Source: CAKSQF01 sp963628435 (GTDB taxonomy: Bacteria > Bacillota > Clostridia > Oscillospirales > CAG-272). Taken from it: 64,000 nucleotides of DNA. The first letter of the stretch is position 1, and each line of letters opens with the position of its first letter. This document shows, one piece after another, positions 53,745 to 62,619 of the stretch. The notes below the pieces were generated by a model. The model was not told the origin of the DNA. It saw nothing but the letters and a program-made list of their open reading frames with translations, and did no database searches. A program made the translations under genes and the position numbers. The stretch covers positions 1-64,000 of the forward strand of contig CAVGEY010000010.1 of the NCBI GenBank assembly GCA_963628435.1, read 5' to 3'.

Positions 53745-55403
53745 TTATTTTTTAGCAAAGCTGTCTTTTAATGTTACGATTCTGTTATATGTATTTGGAT
53801 ATTTAGTATCTTTAACGAAATATCCCATTCTTACGAATTGGTATCTGTCTCCGGGTTTTGAATCCTCGAGTGAGAGTTCAGCTTTGCATCCCGTAAGTTT
53901 CTTTACAGAGTCGGGATTTAAGAAATCATTGTATTCGGTGCCATCCGGCATATCATTCAAATCAGGAATAGTGAACAGCTTATCATACAATGTCACGTTT
54001 ATATCTTTACAGTATTTTGCCGACAGCCAGTGTATGGTCCCTTTCACTTTACGATCTGTCGGATTACCGTTACCGACTTCCAAATCTGCCGTACAATGAA
54101 TTTCACTTATTTCTCCGTTTTCATCCTTGATTACATCCGTACATTTGATTATATATGAGCCCATCAGTCTGACCTCTCCGTCGGGCTTCAATCTGAAAAA
54201 TTTAGGAGGCGGATTATCGGAAAAATCAGATTTATCTATATATAATTCCTTTGTAAACGGTAAATTACGCGATCCGGAATTCTCAACAGTCGGATTATTG
54301 GGCAATGCGAAATATTCAATTTTGTCATCGGGATAGTTATCAATAATAACTTTTACAGGATCAAACACGCATACTCTGCGCTCGGCTTGTGAATTTAATT
54401 CGTCGCGTACACATGATTCGAGTAATTCTATGTCAATTAGACTTTCGGTTTTGGCGATACCTGCTTTCTTTATAAACTCAAATATCGATGACGGCGTATA
54501 TCCGCGTCTGCGTAATGCGCAAAGCGTAGGAAGTCTGGGATCATCCCATCCATCAGCGATTTGAGTTTCAACAAGCTTTCTGAGATAACGTTTGCTCATT
54601 ACGGTATATGTGACGTTAAGACGTGCAAACTCTCTTTGTTTAGGACGTCGTGATCCCTTGAAGCAATTTTCTATAACCCAGTCATAAAGAGGTCTGTGAT
54701 TTTCAAATTCAAGCGAACAAAGCGAATATGTTATTCCTTCAAGTGCATCTTGTATTGGGTGAGCAAAATCATACATAGGATAAATGCACCACTTATCTCC
54801 TTGACGGTGATGATGTGCATGAACGATTCTATATATAGCAGGATCTCTCATATTGATATTCGGAGATGACATATCAATTTTTGCACGCAAGGTCTTTGCA
54901 CCGTCGGGAAATTCTCCGTTTTTCATACGTTGAAAAAGATCAAGATTTTCTTCAACAGATCTGTTACGATAGGGCGACTCAATGCCGGATTCTGTCAAAG
55001 TTCCCCTATATCGGCTCATCTCTTCTTTTGATAAATCACATACATAAGCTTTTCCTTCTCTTATCAGTTGAATAGCAAGTTCGTAGGTTTGATCAAAATA
55101 GTCTGAACCGTAGAAAATACCGCCGTTCGGTTCGCATCCGAGCCATTTTAAGTCTTCAAGAATTGAGTCAACATATTCGGTATCTTCCTTTGTAGGATTG
55201 GTGTCATCATATCTGAGATTAAAAAGTCCGTTGTATTTTTTTGCGGTCGTATAGTTTATGTAAATCGCCTTTGCACTTCCAATATGCAGATATCCGTTAG
55301 GTTCGGGAGGAAAACGAGTGTGTACTGTATTATTAACGCCGGCCGCAAGATCGGCATCAATTATTTCGTGAATAAAATTGCTTGCAATATCATCAGTATT
55401 CAT
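53745..55403 (-). CDS. glnS: glutaminyl-tRNA synthetase
   Basis: Charges tRNA-Gln directly with glutamine, 552 residues. Class Ic motifs are PPEPNGYLHIGSAKAI (HIGH type, about 33-48) and VMSKRYLRK (KMSKS type). NLRYDDTNPTKED and the anticodon-binding beta barrels in the C-terminal half are complete. Most clostridia lack GlnRS and use Glu-tRNA-Gln amidation, so a dedicated enzyme here is notable; it was probably acquired horizontally in an ancestor. It lies 48 nt after gltX and is probably co-transcribed. Confidence 0.94.
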   Translation of the reverse strand: MNTDDIASNFIHEIIDADLAAGVNNTVHTRFPPEPNGYLHIGSAKAIYINYTTAKKYNGLFNLRYDDTNPTKEDTEYVDSILEDLKWLGCEPNGGIFYGSDYFDQTYELAIQLIREGKAYVCDLSKEEMSRYRGTLTESGIESPYRNRSVEENLDLFQRMKNGEFPDGAKTLRAKIDMSSPNINMRDPAIYRIVHAHHHRQGDKWCIYPMYDFAHPIQDALEGITYSLCSLEFENHRPLYDWVIENCFKGSRRPKQREFARLNVTYTVMSKRYLRKLVETQIADGWDDPRLPTLCALRRRGYTPSSIFEFIKKAGIAKTESLIDIELLESCVRDELNSQAERRVCVFDPVKVIIDNYPDDKIEYFALPNNPTVENSGSRNLPFTKELYIDKSDFSDNPPPKFFRLKPDGEVRLMGSYIIKCTDVIKDENGEISEIHCTADLEVGNGNPTDRKVKGTIHWLSAKYCKDINVTLYDKLFTIPDLNDMPDGTEYNDFLNPDSVKKLTGCKAELSLEDSKPGDRYQFVRMGYFVKDTKYPNTYNRIVTLKDSFAKK

Positions 55404-55451
55404 AATTATTATAAATCCGCCTTTCTGTATAGCTTAATTCACATCATACAA

Positions 55452-57119
55452 TTATATTGAATATGCCGCTTTATTGAGTCGTTCAACCGATCTGCTGTAA
55501 CCGAGAATCTGCATAATTTCCCAAAGATCCGGAGAATTCAATCTTCCGGTTATTGCAATTCTTATAAACGAACTTACATCGCCCACATGACCTTTATAAG
55601 AATCGGGAGATAATTTATATTGCTTTATGTCGGGTGAAAAACCGTTAATCTCGGCAACCTTTTTTACAAGCTCAAACCATTCATTATTGTCAAATGAACT
55701 GTCATATTCTTTTGAAAACATTAAGAGAATATTCTTTATATCGCTTTTATCGAATTGTTCGGAAAAATTGTCGATTCGTGAGAAGTATTCATCATAAAAG
55801 AATGACATATACGGTTTTACATCTGCCCAAGTGCAAATATCCTTACGCGGTTTTTTTCCTCCGCGTCCTATTGAAAGTATACGTTTTGCATAATTAGAAT
55901 CATTTGACAGAATTTTCGCAAAATCAGTGTCATACGATTCGGCCCAATCAAGTGCGTAATCGTAAACCATATCGGCATTCATTCTCGATATTACATTTTT
56001 GGAAACATCATTAAGTTTGTCAAAATCAAACAGCGCGCCGGATGTTGACATTTTCTTAATACTAAACGGAAAATCAGTGTAGGGAAGAGTCGGATTAGCA
56101 GTACGCCACTCCTCAAAATTTGAATTAAGAAGAGTTAATACATATTCTATAACACATTCGGGAGCATAACCTGCAACCCTGTAATCAGACAAAGCAGCTC
56201 CATGATCTCGTTTAGACAGTTTCTTTTTCGAATTACCGTCCATTTTCATCAACTGAGCAATATGCATATACTTAGGCGGCTTAAATCCCAAATATCGGAA
56301 AAGCTGAAGATGCTTTGGAAGGCTCGGAAGCCATTCTTCGCCACGTATAACATGAGTAGTACCCATAAGATGATCGTCTATGGCATGCGCAAAATGATAT
56401 GTCGGAATACCGTCACTCTTTAATAATACAAAATCTTCATCATTTTCGGGAAGTTCGAGTTTGCCTTTGATCAAATCCGTGCAAAAAACTTTCTTTTCTC
56501 CGTCTCCGTCAGATAAGATGCGGATAACAAACGGGTGACCTGCGTCAAGCTCACTTTTAACTGTTTCAATATCAATATTACGAGCCTTAATCATTTCGGC
56601 GCGTTCTTTTTCACGGTCATCGTGCCAATCTTTGGATTTAATCTCCGCTTTTTTATCGCTGTTCTGAATATGCTCATATTCTTCAACAGATGTGAAACAA
56701 GGATATGCTTTTCCTTCACGAATAAGCTGCTTTGCATATGTTTGATAAATTTCGGCACGTTGACTCTGACGATAAGGACCGTAAATCCCTAAATCACCAT
56801 CAATCAAAGCGCCTTCATCAAATTTAATTTTATAATAAGATAAAGTATTGATTAAATCCGCCTCAGCTCCTTTAACCTCGCGTTTGGAGTCGGTATCTTC
56901 AATACGAAGAAAAAAAACACCGCTTGATTGATGAGCAAGTCTTTCATTGACAATAGCCGGAAACAATGTGCCGAAATGCATAAATCCGGTAGGACTTGGG
57001 GCAAGACGGGTAACTTTTGCACCTTCCGGTAAATTTCTGGCGGGAAATTTAGACTCAAAATCTTCGGGCAAGGTATTAATATTCGGAAACAGAAGTTCTG
57101 CCATAGAATTGTAATCCAT
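55452..57119 (-). CDS. gltX: glutamyl-tRNA synthetase
   Basis: Charges tRNA-Glu, 555 residues, somewhat longer than the usual ~480. Motifs are RLAPSPTGFMHFGTLFPA (HIGH type), FFLRIEDTDSKR, and KKLSKRDHGA (KMSKS type). The C-terminal helical anticodon-binding region is present. It heads the gltX-glnS pair. Given glnS, this enzyme may be strictly discriminating for tRNA-Glu; that is inference. Confidence 0.94.
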   Translation of the reverse strand: MDYNSMAELLFPNINTLPEDFESKFPARNLPEGAKVTRLAPSPTGFMHFGTLFPAIVNERLAHQSSGVFFLRIEDTDSKREVKGAEADLINTLSYYKIKFDEGALIDGDLGIYGPYRQSQRAEIYQTYAKQLIREGKAYPCFTSVEEYEHIQNSDKKAEIKSKDWHDDREKERAEMIKARNIDIETVKSELDAGHPFVIRILSDGDGEKKVFCTDLIKGKLELPENDEDFVLLKSDGIPTYHFAHAIDDHLMGTTHVIRGEEWLPSLPKHLQLFRYLGFKPPKYMHIAQLMKMDGNSKKKLSKRDHGAALSDYRVAGYAPECVIEYVLTLLNSNFEEWRTANPTLPYTDFPFSIKKMSTSGALFDFDKLNDVSKNVISRMNADMVYDYALDWAESYDTDFAKILSNDSNYAKRILSIGRGGKKPRKDICTWADVKPYMSFFYDEYFSRIDNFSEQFDKSDIKNILLMFSKEYDSSFDNNEWFELVKKVAEINGFSPDIKQYKLSPDSYKGHVGDVSSFIRIAITGRLNSPDLWEIMQILGYSRSVERLNKAAYSI

Positions 57120-57166
57120 AATAATTGCACTCCTAGAATAAATCTGATTCTATATCATAATGGTTA

Positions 57167-57195
57167 ATTATAACACATTTAATCGCTTTTGTCTA
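57167..57195 (-). promoter_or_regulatory. promoter of gltX-glnS
   Basis: On the minus strand TAGACA (57195-57190) and TATAAT (57172-57167) are spaced by 17 bases. A 9-bp inverted repeat CTACATATA / TATATGTAG (57193-57201 with 57213-57221) overlaps the -35. Confidence 0.65.
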
Positions 57196-57243
57196 CATAT
57201 ATTTTATAAAATTATATGTAGAAGGGTATATGTTAAAATACAT

Positions 57244-57277
57244 TCAATTATACAAAATGATTATTTTGTATAATTGA
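57244..57277. terminator. AT-rich hairpin downstream of the oxidoreductase gene
   Basis: A perfect 15-bp stem (57244-57258 with 57263-57277, 4-nt loop) lies about 20 nt after the stop of the minus-strand oxidoreductase gene. It is A/T-rich with no clear U-run, so it may be a weak terminator or a regulatory palindrome. Confidence 0.5.
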
Positions 57278-57295
57278 GAGAAGCATGCGAGCAGA

Positions 57296-58303
57296 TTATT
57301 GCTCGTATCCGATACTTTTTCTGATATTATAAAGCATATTGACTGTATTCTTTGAATTTTCTATATTTTTTATATATTCCGGATTGTCGGGATTATTTAT
57401 GTATGATATGAAATCTTCAAGCTCAAGGCTAAGACTTTTTTCAAAGTTTACTTCCTCCGATATGTTTTCAATATCTCCGGAATTGTGATAATATTTTACA
57501 TTTTCAAGTCGTGAGATATTTTCGATTATTATCGATCCTTTTTTTGTAATTATTTCGCTCGGCATTATATTTGATGCGATTTTTGATATTACGGCATTTA
57601 CGCTGAAATTATTATATTTTATCAGCAGATTATCGGTTATATCTATTTTTGTCTCTCCGAATATCGAGTTTGCTTTAATATCTTGCGGTTTACCGAACAG
57701 CTGATAAACAAAACTTAAAACATATACTCCCAGGTCCATTAAAGCCCCACCGAAGCATTCTTTGCTGAATGTTGATGCTACTATTCCTTCATTAAGAAGC
57801 TGAAGTTTTGATGATCGTTGACAAAAATTCAAATTTGCGGAAACTATCTCATTTTCATTGATTAACTCTTTTATTCTGCTTATCCACGGCAGATGCGCGT
57901 TCATCATAGCCTCAAGATAAATCAATTTTCTATTGTTAGAAATTTCACAAAGTTTGTCGTATTCCCACGGATACACACATATCGGTTTCTCGCAAAGAAT
58001 ATGCTTCCCTGCATTTAACAATAATTTTGACTGAGAAAAATGCATATAATTAGGTGATGCAATATATACGGCATCTATAGTTTTGTCATTAGCCAAATCA
58101 ATTATATTGTCATAAAGTTTTATATCTTTTTTTTGCCCGATTTTTTTAACAAACTCGTCCGCATGTGATAATTTTCTTGAATATTGAGCACAATATGACG
58201 CGTTATCACTTTTGTTTATGACTTCAATCATTTTTTCGGGCAGCCAAAAGCTGCCTATTACCGCAATATTTATCTTTTTTTTACATTCTTGGTTCATGAA
58301 CAT
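57296..58303 (-). CDS. Gfo/Idh/MocA family oxidoreductase with altered dinucleotide motif
   Basis: A 335-residue NAD(P)-dependent sugar or inositol dehydrogenase-like protein. The Rossmann start reads IAVIGSFWLPEKM, where family members have GxGxxA; the second glycine is replaced by Phe. Other marks are kept: AVYIASPNYMHF, GKHILCEKPICV (the EKP motif with catalytic-lysine region) and GGALMDLGVYVLSFVYQLFG. The substrate is unknown. ATG 58303 has AAAGG 6 nt upstream. It diverges from the beta-galactosidase gene. Confidence 0.82.
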   Translation of the reverse strand: MFMNQECKKKINIAVIGSFWLPEKMIEVINKSDNASYCAQYSRKLSHADEFVKKIGQKKDIKLYDNIIDLANDKTIDAVYIASPNYMHFSQSKLLLNAGKHILCEKPICVYPWEYDKLCEISNNRKLIYLEAMMNAHLPWISRIKELINENEIVSANLNFCQRSSKLQLLNEGIVASTFSKECFGGALMDLGVYVLSFVYQLFGKPQDIKANSIFGETKIDITDNLLIKYNNFSVNAVISKIASNIMPSEIITKKGSIIIENISRLENVKYYHNSGDIENISEEVNFEKSLSLELEDFISYINNPDNPEYIKNIENSKNTVNMLYNIRKSIGYEQ

Positions 58304-58330
58304 TTTTTCCTTTCTCAATCTTACATTTGT

Positions 58331-58358
58331 ATTATATCACATAAAATCATACTATCAA
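58331..58358 (-). promoter_or_regulatory. promoter of the oxidoreductase gene
   Basis: On the minus strand TTGATA (58358-58353) and TATAAT (58336-58331) are spaced by 16 bases. Confidence 0.65.
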
Positions 58359-58388
58359 TAATTTTATTTCTTATTATATTAACTTTTA

Positions 58389-58417
58389 TTGACATTTAGA
58401 AATTTTTAGGATAAAAT
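58389..58417 (+). promoter_or_regulatory. promoter of the beta-galactosidase gene
   Basis: TTGACA (58389-58394) and TAAAAT (58412-58417) are spaced by 17 bases, divergent from the oxidoreductase promoter. Confidence 0.7.
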
Positions 58418-58456
58418 GAGTATGTTAGTTTTATATCGAAAGGATTGACAAATAGA

Positions 58457-60427
58457 ATGATAACACCTTTTCTCGGATGTGCCTATTATCCCGAAGATTG
58501 GGACGAGGATCAAATTGACTATGACATTTCAATGATGAAAAACGCAGGAATTACCTGTGCCCGTATTGGTGAATTCGCATGGCGAAAAATGGAGCCTCAA
58601 CGCGGAAACTATAATTTTGAATGGCTTCATAATGTTGTTAATAAGCTCGGAAATGCCGGTATTTCAGTTATTATGGGAACACCGACTGCGACACCTCCGA
58701 TTTGGCTTTCACGCGAATATCCGGATGTTCTTGAACTTATGGAAAACGGAGTGAGAAAAAATCATGGTGGCAGAAGGCATTGTTGCTCTAACAATCCACA
58801 TTACCTTGAGGCATGCGATTCGATTGTCAATGCACTTGGCAAAGAATTTGGAAATGACAATAATATTATTGCATGGCAGATAGATAATGAGATTTATTCT
58901 TGGGGCAACGGATGCGTTTGTCAATACTGCGTTGAACACTTCCATAAGGTGCTTGAACAAAAATATAAAACAATAGAAAATCTAAACTCAAGTTGGAACC
59001 TGAATTTATTCAGTCAGGCCTATGACAGCTTTGACGATATTCCGGCTGCGGTTAACACTTGGCACAATCCGCATATTCGGTTTGAATGGATAACATCCCA
59101 TCAAGAAGCGAATATTGATTTTGTCCATCGTCAAGCCGATATTTTGAGAAAATATACCGATAAACCGATTGGCACGGATATGATGCCTGTTAATGGTGTT
59201 GATTATGAAAAGATGAACGAGAGCCTTGATGTGGCAATGTTCAATCATTATAATGAGCCGTCAAATATAGGAGATCTTCCCTTCTGGTTTAGCTATCTGA
59301 GAACACTGAAAACCAAACCTTTTTGGAACACGGAAACAGCGACAACATGGAACGGGAGCGAGGCAATAACTCAATTTCTTAAGCCCGAGGGCTACTGCCG
59401 TCTTAACAGTTGGATGCCTGTCGCACTTGGAGGAGATGCCAACCTTTATTGGCTTTGGAGACAGCACTGGGCCGGTCACGAACTGATTCACGGCGCAGTT
59501 CTATATCCCAACGGCAGACCGATGCACACTTTTGATGAAATACGCCAAACCGCCGATGAATTCAACAAGGCATCAAAATTTATAAATGAAACCAAAGTCA
59601 AAACCGATACGGCCGTGCTGTTTACATCTAAAAACTGGAATCTTTTTGAAACTCAGCCCGTTATTGCAAACAACAGCTACATTTCCGGGGTTCAGGACAC
59701 AGTACATGCGTTAACATCGCTGGGAATCTGTCCCGATGTAATAGGCTCGCATGTTGATCTTGATAAATATAAGATTATATTTTCGAGAAACATGTTAACT
59801 CTTGAAGATAATAACTTGTCCGAAAGACTCGAAAAATGGATATCAAACGGCGGTATACTTGTATCCGGTCCGATGACCGATATAAGGACAGCGATAGGAA
59901 CGCACTATAAAGACAGAGGAATGGGAATTCTCGAACGTTTAACTTCCGTTAAACTTCTTCATACAATTCCAACCGACGGTAAGTATTTAACCGCATCATG
60001 GGATGACGGCAGCGAGCTTAAATTTCACAGATGGACCGAGCTTTACAGCGATGGAGGAAATGTACTTGCCACGGTAAAATCGGGTAATTCATCTTTAATA
60101 GGCAAGTCCATTATCTCTTCATTTGATTATGGAAAAGGAAAAATCATATTGTGCGGTGCGATGCTTGATATGTGCGACTTGACAAAACTCTGTTCCTATG
60201 CGCTTAATCTCGCAGATACACAAAACATAAAGTTTAACGGCAATCTGGTCGTGGTTCCAAGATGTGGGAACGGTACGGAAGGTCTGATAGTAATGGAAAT
60301 AGGCTATAATAACGGAAATATCGAACTCGAAAGACCGATGAGAAATTTGTTTACCGGTGAAAGATATAATAAAGGAACTCTTGAAGTTAAACCGTATGAT
60401 GTAATTGTTTTGGAAAATTGCGATTAA
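58457..60427 (+). CDS. beta-galactosidase, glycoside hydrolase family 42
   Basis: Intracellular hydrolase of beta-galactosides, about 656 residues, no signal peptide. The barrel opens with GCAYYPEDW and ARIGEFAWRKMEP. The acid/base is Glu 145 in WQIDNEIYSWG and the nucleophile Glu 293 in FWNTETATTWNG. Zinc-type cysteines (RHCCSNNPHYLE, CVCQYC) fit the trimeric form. A beta-galactosidase trimerisation domain (about 390-590) and a C-terminal beta domain follow. ATG 58457 is preferred over TTG 58445, which abuts the ribosome site AAAGGA. Gut GH42 enzymes often act on galactan oligosaccharides. Confidence 0.93.
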   Translation: MITPFLGCAYYPEDWDEDQIDYDISMMKNAGITCARIGEFAWRKMEPQRGNYNFEWLHNVVNKLGNAGISVIMGTPTATPPIWLSREYPDVLELMENGVRKNHGGRRHCCSNNPHYLEACDSIVNALGKEFGNDNNIIAWQIDNEIYSWGNGCVCQYCVEHFHKVLEQKYKTIENLNSSWNLNLFSQAYDSFDDIPAAVNTWHNPHIRFEWITSHQEANIDFVHRQADILRKYTDKPIGTDMMPVNGVDYEKMNESLDVAMFNHYNEPSNIGDLPFWFSYLRTLKTKPFWNTETATTWNGSEAITQFLKPEGYCRLNSWMPVALGGDANLYWLWRQHWAGHELIHGAVLYPNGRPMHTFDEIRQTADEFNKASKFINETKVKTDTAVLFTSKNWNLFETQPVIANNSYISGVQDTVHALTSLGICPDVIGSHVDLDKYKIIFSRNMLTLEDNNLSERLEKWISNGGILVSGPMTDIRTAIGTHYKDRGMGILERLTSVKLLHTIPTDGKYLTASWDDGSELKFHRWTELYSDGGNVLATVKSGNSSLIGKSIISSFDYGKGKIILCGAMLDMCDLTKLCSYALNLADTQNIKFNGNLVVVPRCGNGTEGLIVMEIGYNNGNIELERPMRNLFTGERYNKGTLEVKPYDVIVLENCD

Positions 60428-60546
60428 AATACTTTATCCGAATAAAATGTAAAAAAATTAATTAAATTAATAAAAATGACTTTATTTTTTCTGAAAAAAG
60501 TTATATAATAACCGAGTAATAAATATAAATCTTAAGGAGCATAAAG

Positions 60547-61410
60547 ATGTTAGTTAACGCAAAAGAAATGCTTGTAAAAGCCAAAAAAGAGCATTATGCA
60601 GTCGGACAGTTCAACATTAACAATCTCGAGTGGACAAAAGCCATTCTTTTAACCGCTCAAGAAATGAATAGTCCGGTAATCCTCGGCGTATCGGAAGGTG
60701 CCGGAAAATACATGACAGGATTTGACACCGTTGCCGCTATGGTCAGAGCAATGGACAAGAGCCTTAATATAACAGTTCCGGTTGCACTTCATCTTGACCA
60801 CGGCACATATGAAGGATGCTATAAATGTGTCAAAGCAGGCTTTACATCAATAATGTTTGACGGTTCTCATTACCCGATTGCAGAAAATGTAGAAAAGACA
60901 ACCGAACTTGTTCATGTTGCAAATGCTTTGGGTCTTTCAATAGAAGCAGAAGTTGGATCAATCGGAGGCGAAGAAGACGGCGTTGTCGGAATGGGCGAAT
61001 GTGCCGATCCGAACGAGTGCAAGATGATTGCAGATCTCGGTGTAACTATGTTAGCTGCCGGCATAGGTAATATCCACGGAAAATATCCCGCAAACTGGCC
61101 GGGGCTTTCTTTTGAAACACTTGCCGCTGTTTCGGAAAAAGTCGGTGATATGCCGCTTGTACTTCACGGCGGAACAGGAATACCCAGCGATATGATAAAG
61201 AAAGCTATTTCTCTCGGTGTTTCAAAGATTAACGTAAATACAGAATGCCAGCTTACATTTGCAGCTGCCACCCGTGAATATATTGAAGCCGGAAAAGATT
61301 TGTCCGGAAAAGGATTCGATCCCAGAAAGCTTCTTGCGCCCGGAACAGAGGCAATTAAACAAACGGTCAGAGAAAAAATCGAGCTTTTCGGCTCTGCTGA
61401 CAAGGCTTAA
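60547..61410 (+). CDS. fba: fructose-bisphosphate aldolase, class II
   Basis: Zinc-dependent cleavage of fructose 1,6-bisphosphate in glycolysis, 287 residues. Motifs are VALHLDHGTYEGC (catalytic Asp and zinc His), FDGSHYPIAENVEKT, EAEVGSIGGEEDGV, GIGNIHGKYP, LHGGTGIP and KINVNTECQ. RBS TAAGGAG is 6 nt before the ATG. A -10 like TATAAT is at 60504-60509 without a good -35. It is followed by a strong terminator. Confidence 0.95.
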   Translation: MLVNAKEMLVKAKKEHYAVGQFNINNLEWTKAILLTAQEMNSPVILGVSEGAGKYMTGFDTVAAMVRAMDKSLNITVPVALHLDHGTYEGCYKCVKAGFTSIMFDGSHYPIAENVEKTTELVHVANALGLSIEAEVGSIGGEEDGVVGMGECADPNECKMIADLGVTMLAAGIGNIHGKYPANWPGLSFETLAAVSEKVGDMPLVLHGGTGIPSDMIKKAISLGVSKINVNTECQLTFAAATREYIEAGKDLSGKGFDPRKLLAPGTEAIKQTVREKIELFGSADKA

Positions 61411-61450
61411 CTTTTCTTTGGGACGGTCTAATAGCTGTCCTTCAAATTCA

Positions 61451-61493
61451 AGAGCAGCCGACTATTGATTTCGTATCAATAGTCGGCTGCTCT
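61451..61493. terminator. bidirectional terminator between fba and the exonuclease gene
   Basis: A perfect 19-bp stem (61451-61469 with 61475-61493, 5-nt loop) followed by TTTT on the plus strand. Confidence 0.9.
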
Positions 61494-61494
61494 T

Positions 61495-62577
61495 TTAACT
61501 TTCAATCGGTTTAATTTCACCGTTATCTATTTTGTATTTTTTACAATTCATCAATTCGTCAAGTGATATGCCCAATATATTAACAAAATCAAGAAAACTG
61601 ATAATCGTTACATCTTTTCCGTTTGCTATTTCCTTCATTATCTTATTATATCTCGGACATTTTTTTTGCGAACCATCGGATTTAACGGCATCATATCTCA
61701 CAAAAAAGTCAGAACGACTTGCGACTGAAGTATATTTTCCACCAAGAGAAGATATTTTCTCGGCAATAAAAATCATTTGATTAAAATGTTTTTCTTCGTA
61801 AATAGCCGAGATACAAACATTTTTACCATAAAGCGGTGCATTCAAATCAGGTGAGGAAAGATTGTTAAGAGTAGCAACATATCTTTGAAAGATTTTATAT
61901 CTTTGAGAAAATCTCGTCATTTTGTTGCCGGTTTTTTTTGAATCGATATGAACATCCTTAGATGTTTTTTCTTCTTTCGGAGGATTAAAAACCCAGCTGA
62001 GCAATCCATCATTCATTTCACCGACAGAACAAGGATAACTGCTGATAAGATCGCAAACATCCTTCCCTGTTAATTCGCAAAGATTCTGCAAAACCTCCAT
62101 TGTCATTCTGGCATCAATATCACTTTTATGGACATCTTGATTCTCCGGGATATTATATTGGTTACACAAACCGATAAGAGACGGCTGATTTTTCAGCTCA
62201 TTATAACACATATACATTTTCTGAACATCATAAAAGCGATAGTTTATTGACGGAAGATTATATCTTATACATTCGTCTCTGACATATCTTGCATCATTTG
62301 AAGCTGAAAATCCAAATACCAATGATTCCGGATCGGATAAAAGTGCATCTATTTCGTCGTAAAACAAAGGGAAAAGCGGTGCAGACTTAAACTCACTTTT
62401 TGAATATGCGAGTTTAATATCCGGTCCGAGATTAAACTTTGAATCGGGATTGACTATCATATCATGCTGCTCTTGTATCTCGAAATTTTCATTTGTAATA
62501 ACATACCCGAACGAACAAATCTTTCCTTTACCTTGAAAGCAGTTTGCACATTCAATATCAAAAAAAACAAACCTCAT
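61495..62577 (-). CDS. DEDDh exonuclease fused to a BRCT-like domain
   Basis: A 360-residue protein, probably a 3'-5' DNA or RNA exonuclease. The N-terminal ~180 residues are a DnaQ-type domain with Exo I FFDIECAN, Exo II FGFSASNDARYVRDEC and Exo III HKSDIDARMTMEVL (DEDDh set). After a linker, residues about 250-345 resemble a BRCT domain (LYGKNVCISAIYE, ISSLGGKYTSVASRSDFFV, GKDVTIISFLDFVNIL). ATG 62577 follows AAGGGA; a codon upstream is TTG. It lies 42 nt after the SpoIID-like gene, likely same operon. The precise substrate is unknown. Confidence 0.8.
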   Translation of the reverse strand: MRFVFFDIECANCFQGKGKICSFGYVITNENFEIQEQHDMIVNPDSKFNLGPDIKLAYSKSEFKSAPLFPLFYDEIDALLSDPESLVFGFSASNDARYVRDECIRYNLPSINYRFYDVQKMYMCYNELKNQPSLIGLCNQYNIPENQDVHKSDIDARMTMEVLQNLCELTGKDVCDLISSYPCSVGEMNDGLLSWVFNPPKEEKTSKDVHIDSKKTGNKMTRFSQRYKIFQRYVATLNNLSSPDLNAPLYGKNVCISAIYEEKHFNQMIFIAEKISSLGGKYTSVASRSDFFVRYDAVKSDGSQKKCPRYNKIMKEIANGKDVTIISFLDFVNILGISLDELMNCKKYKIDNGEIKPIES

Positions 62578-62619
62578 CAAATTTCCCTTTGCAATATATA
62601 TAAAATTTTCACCAGACGT

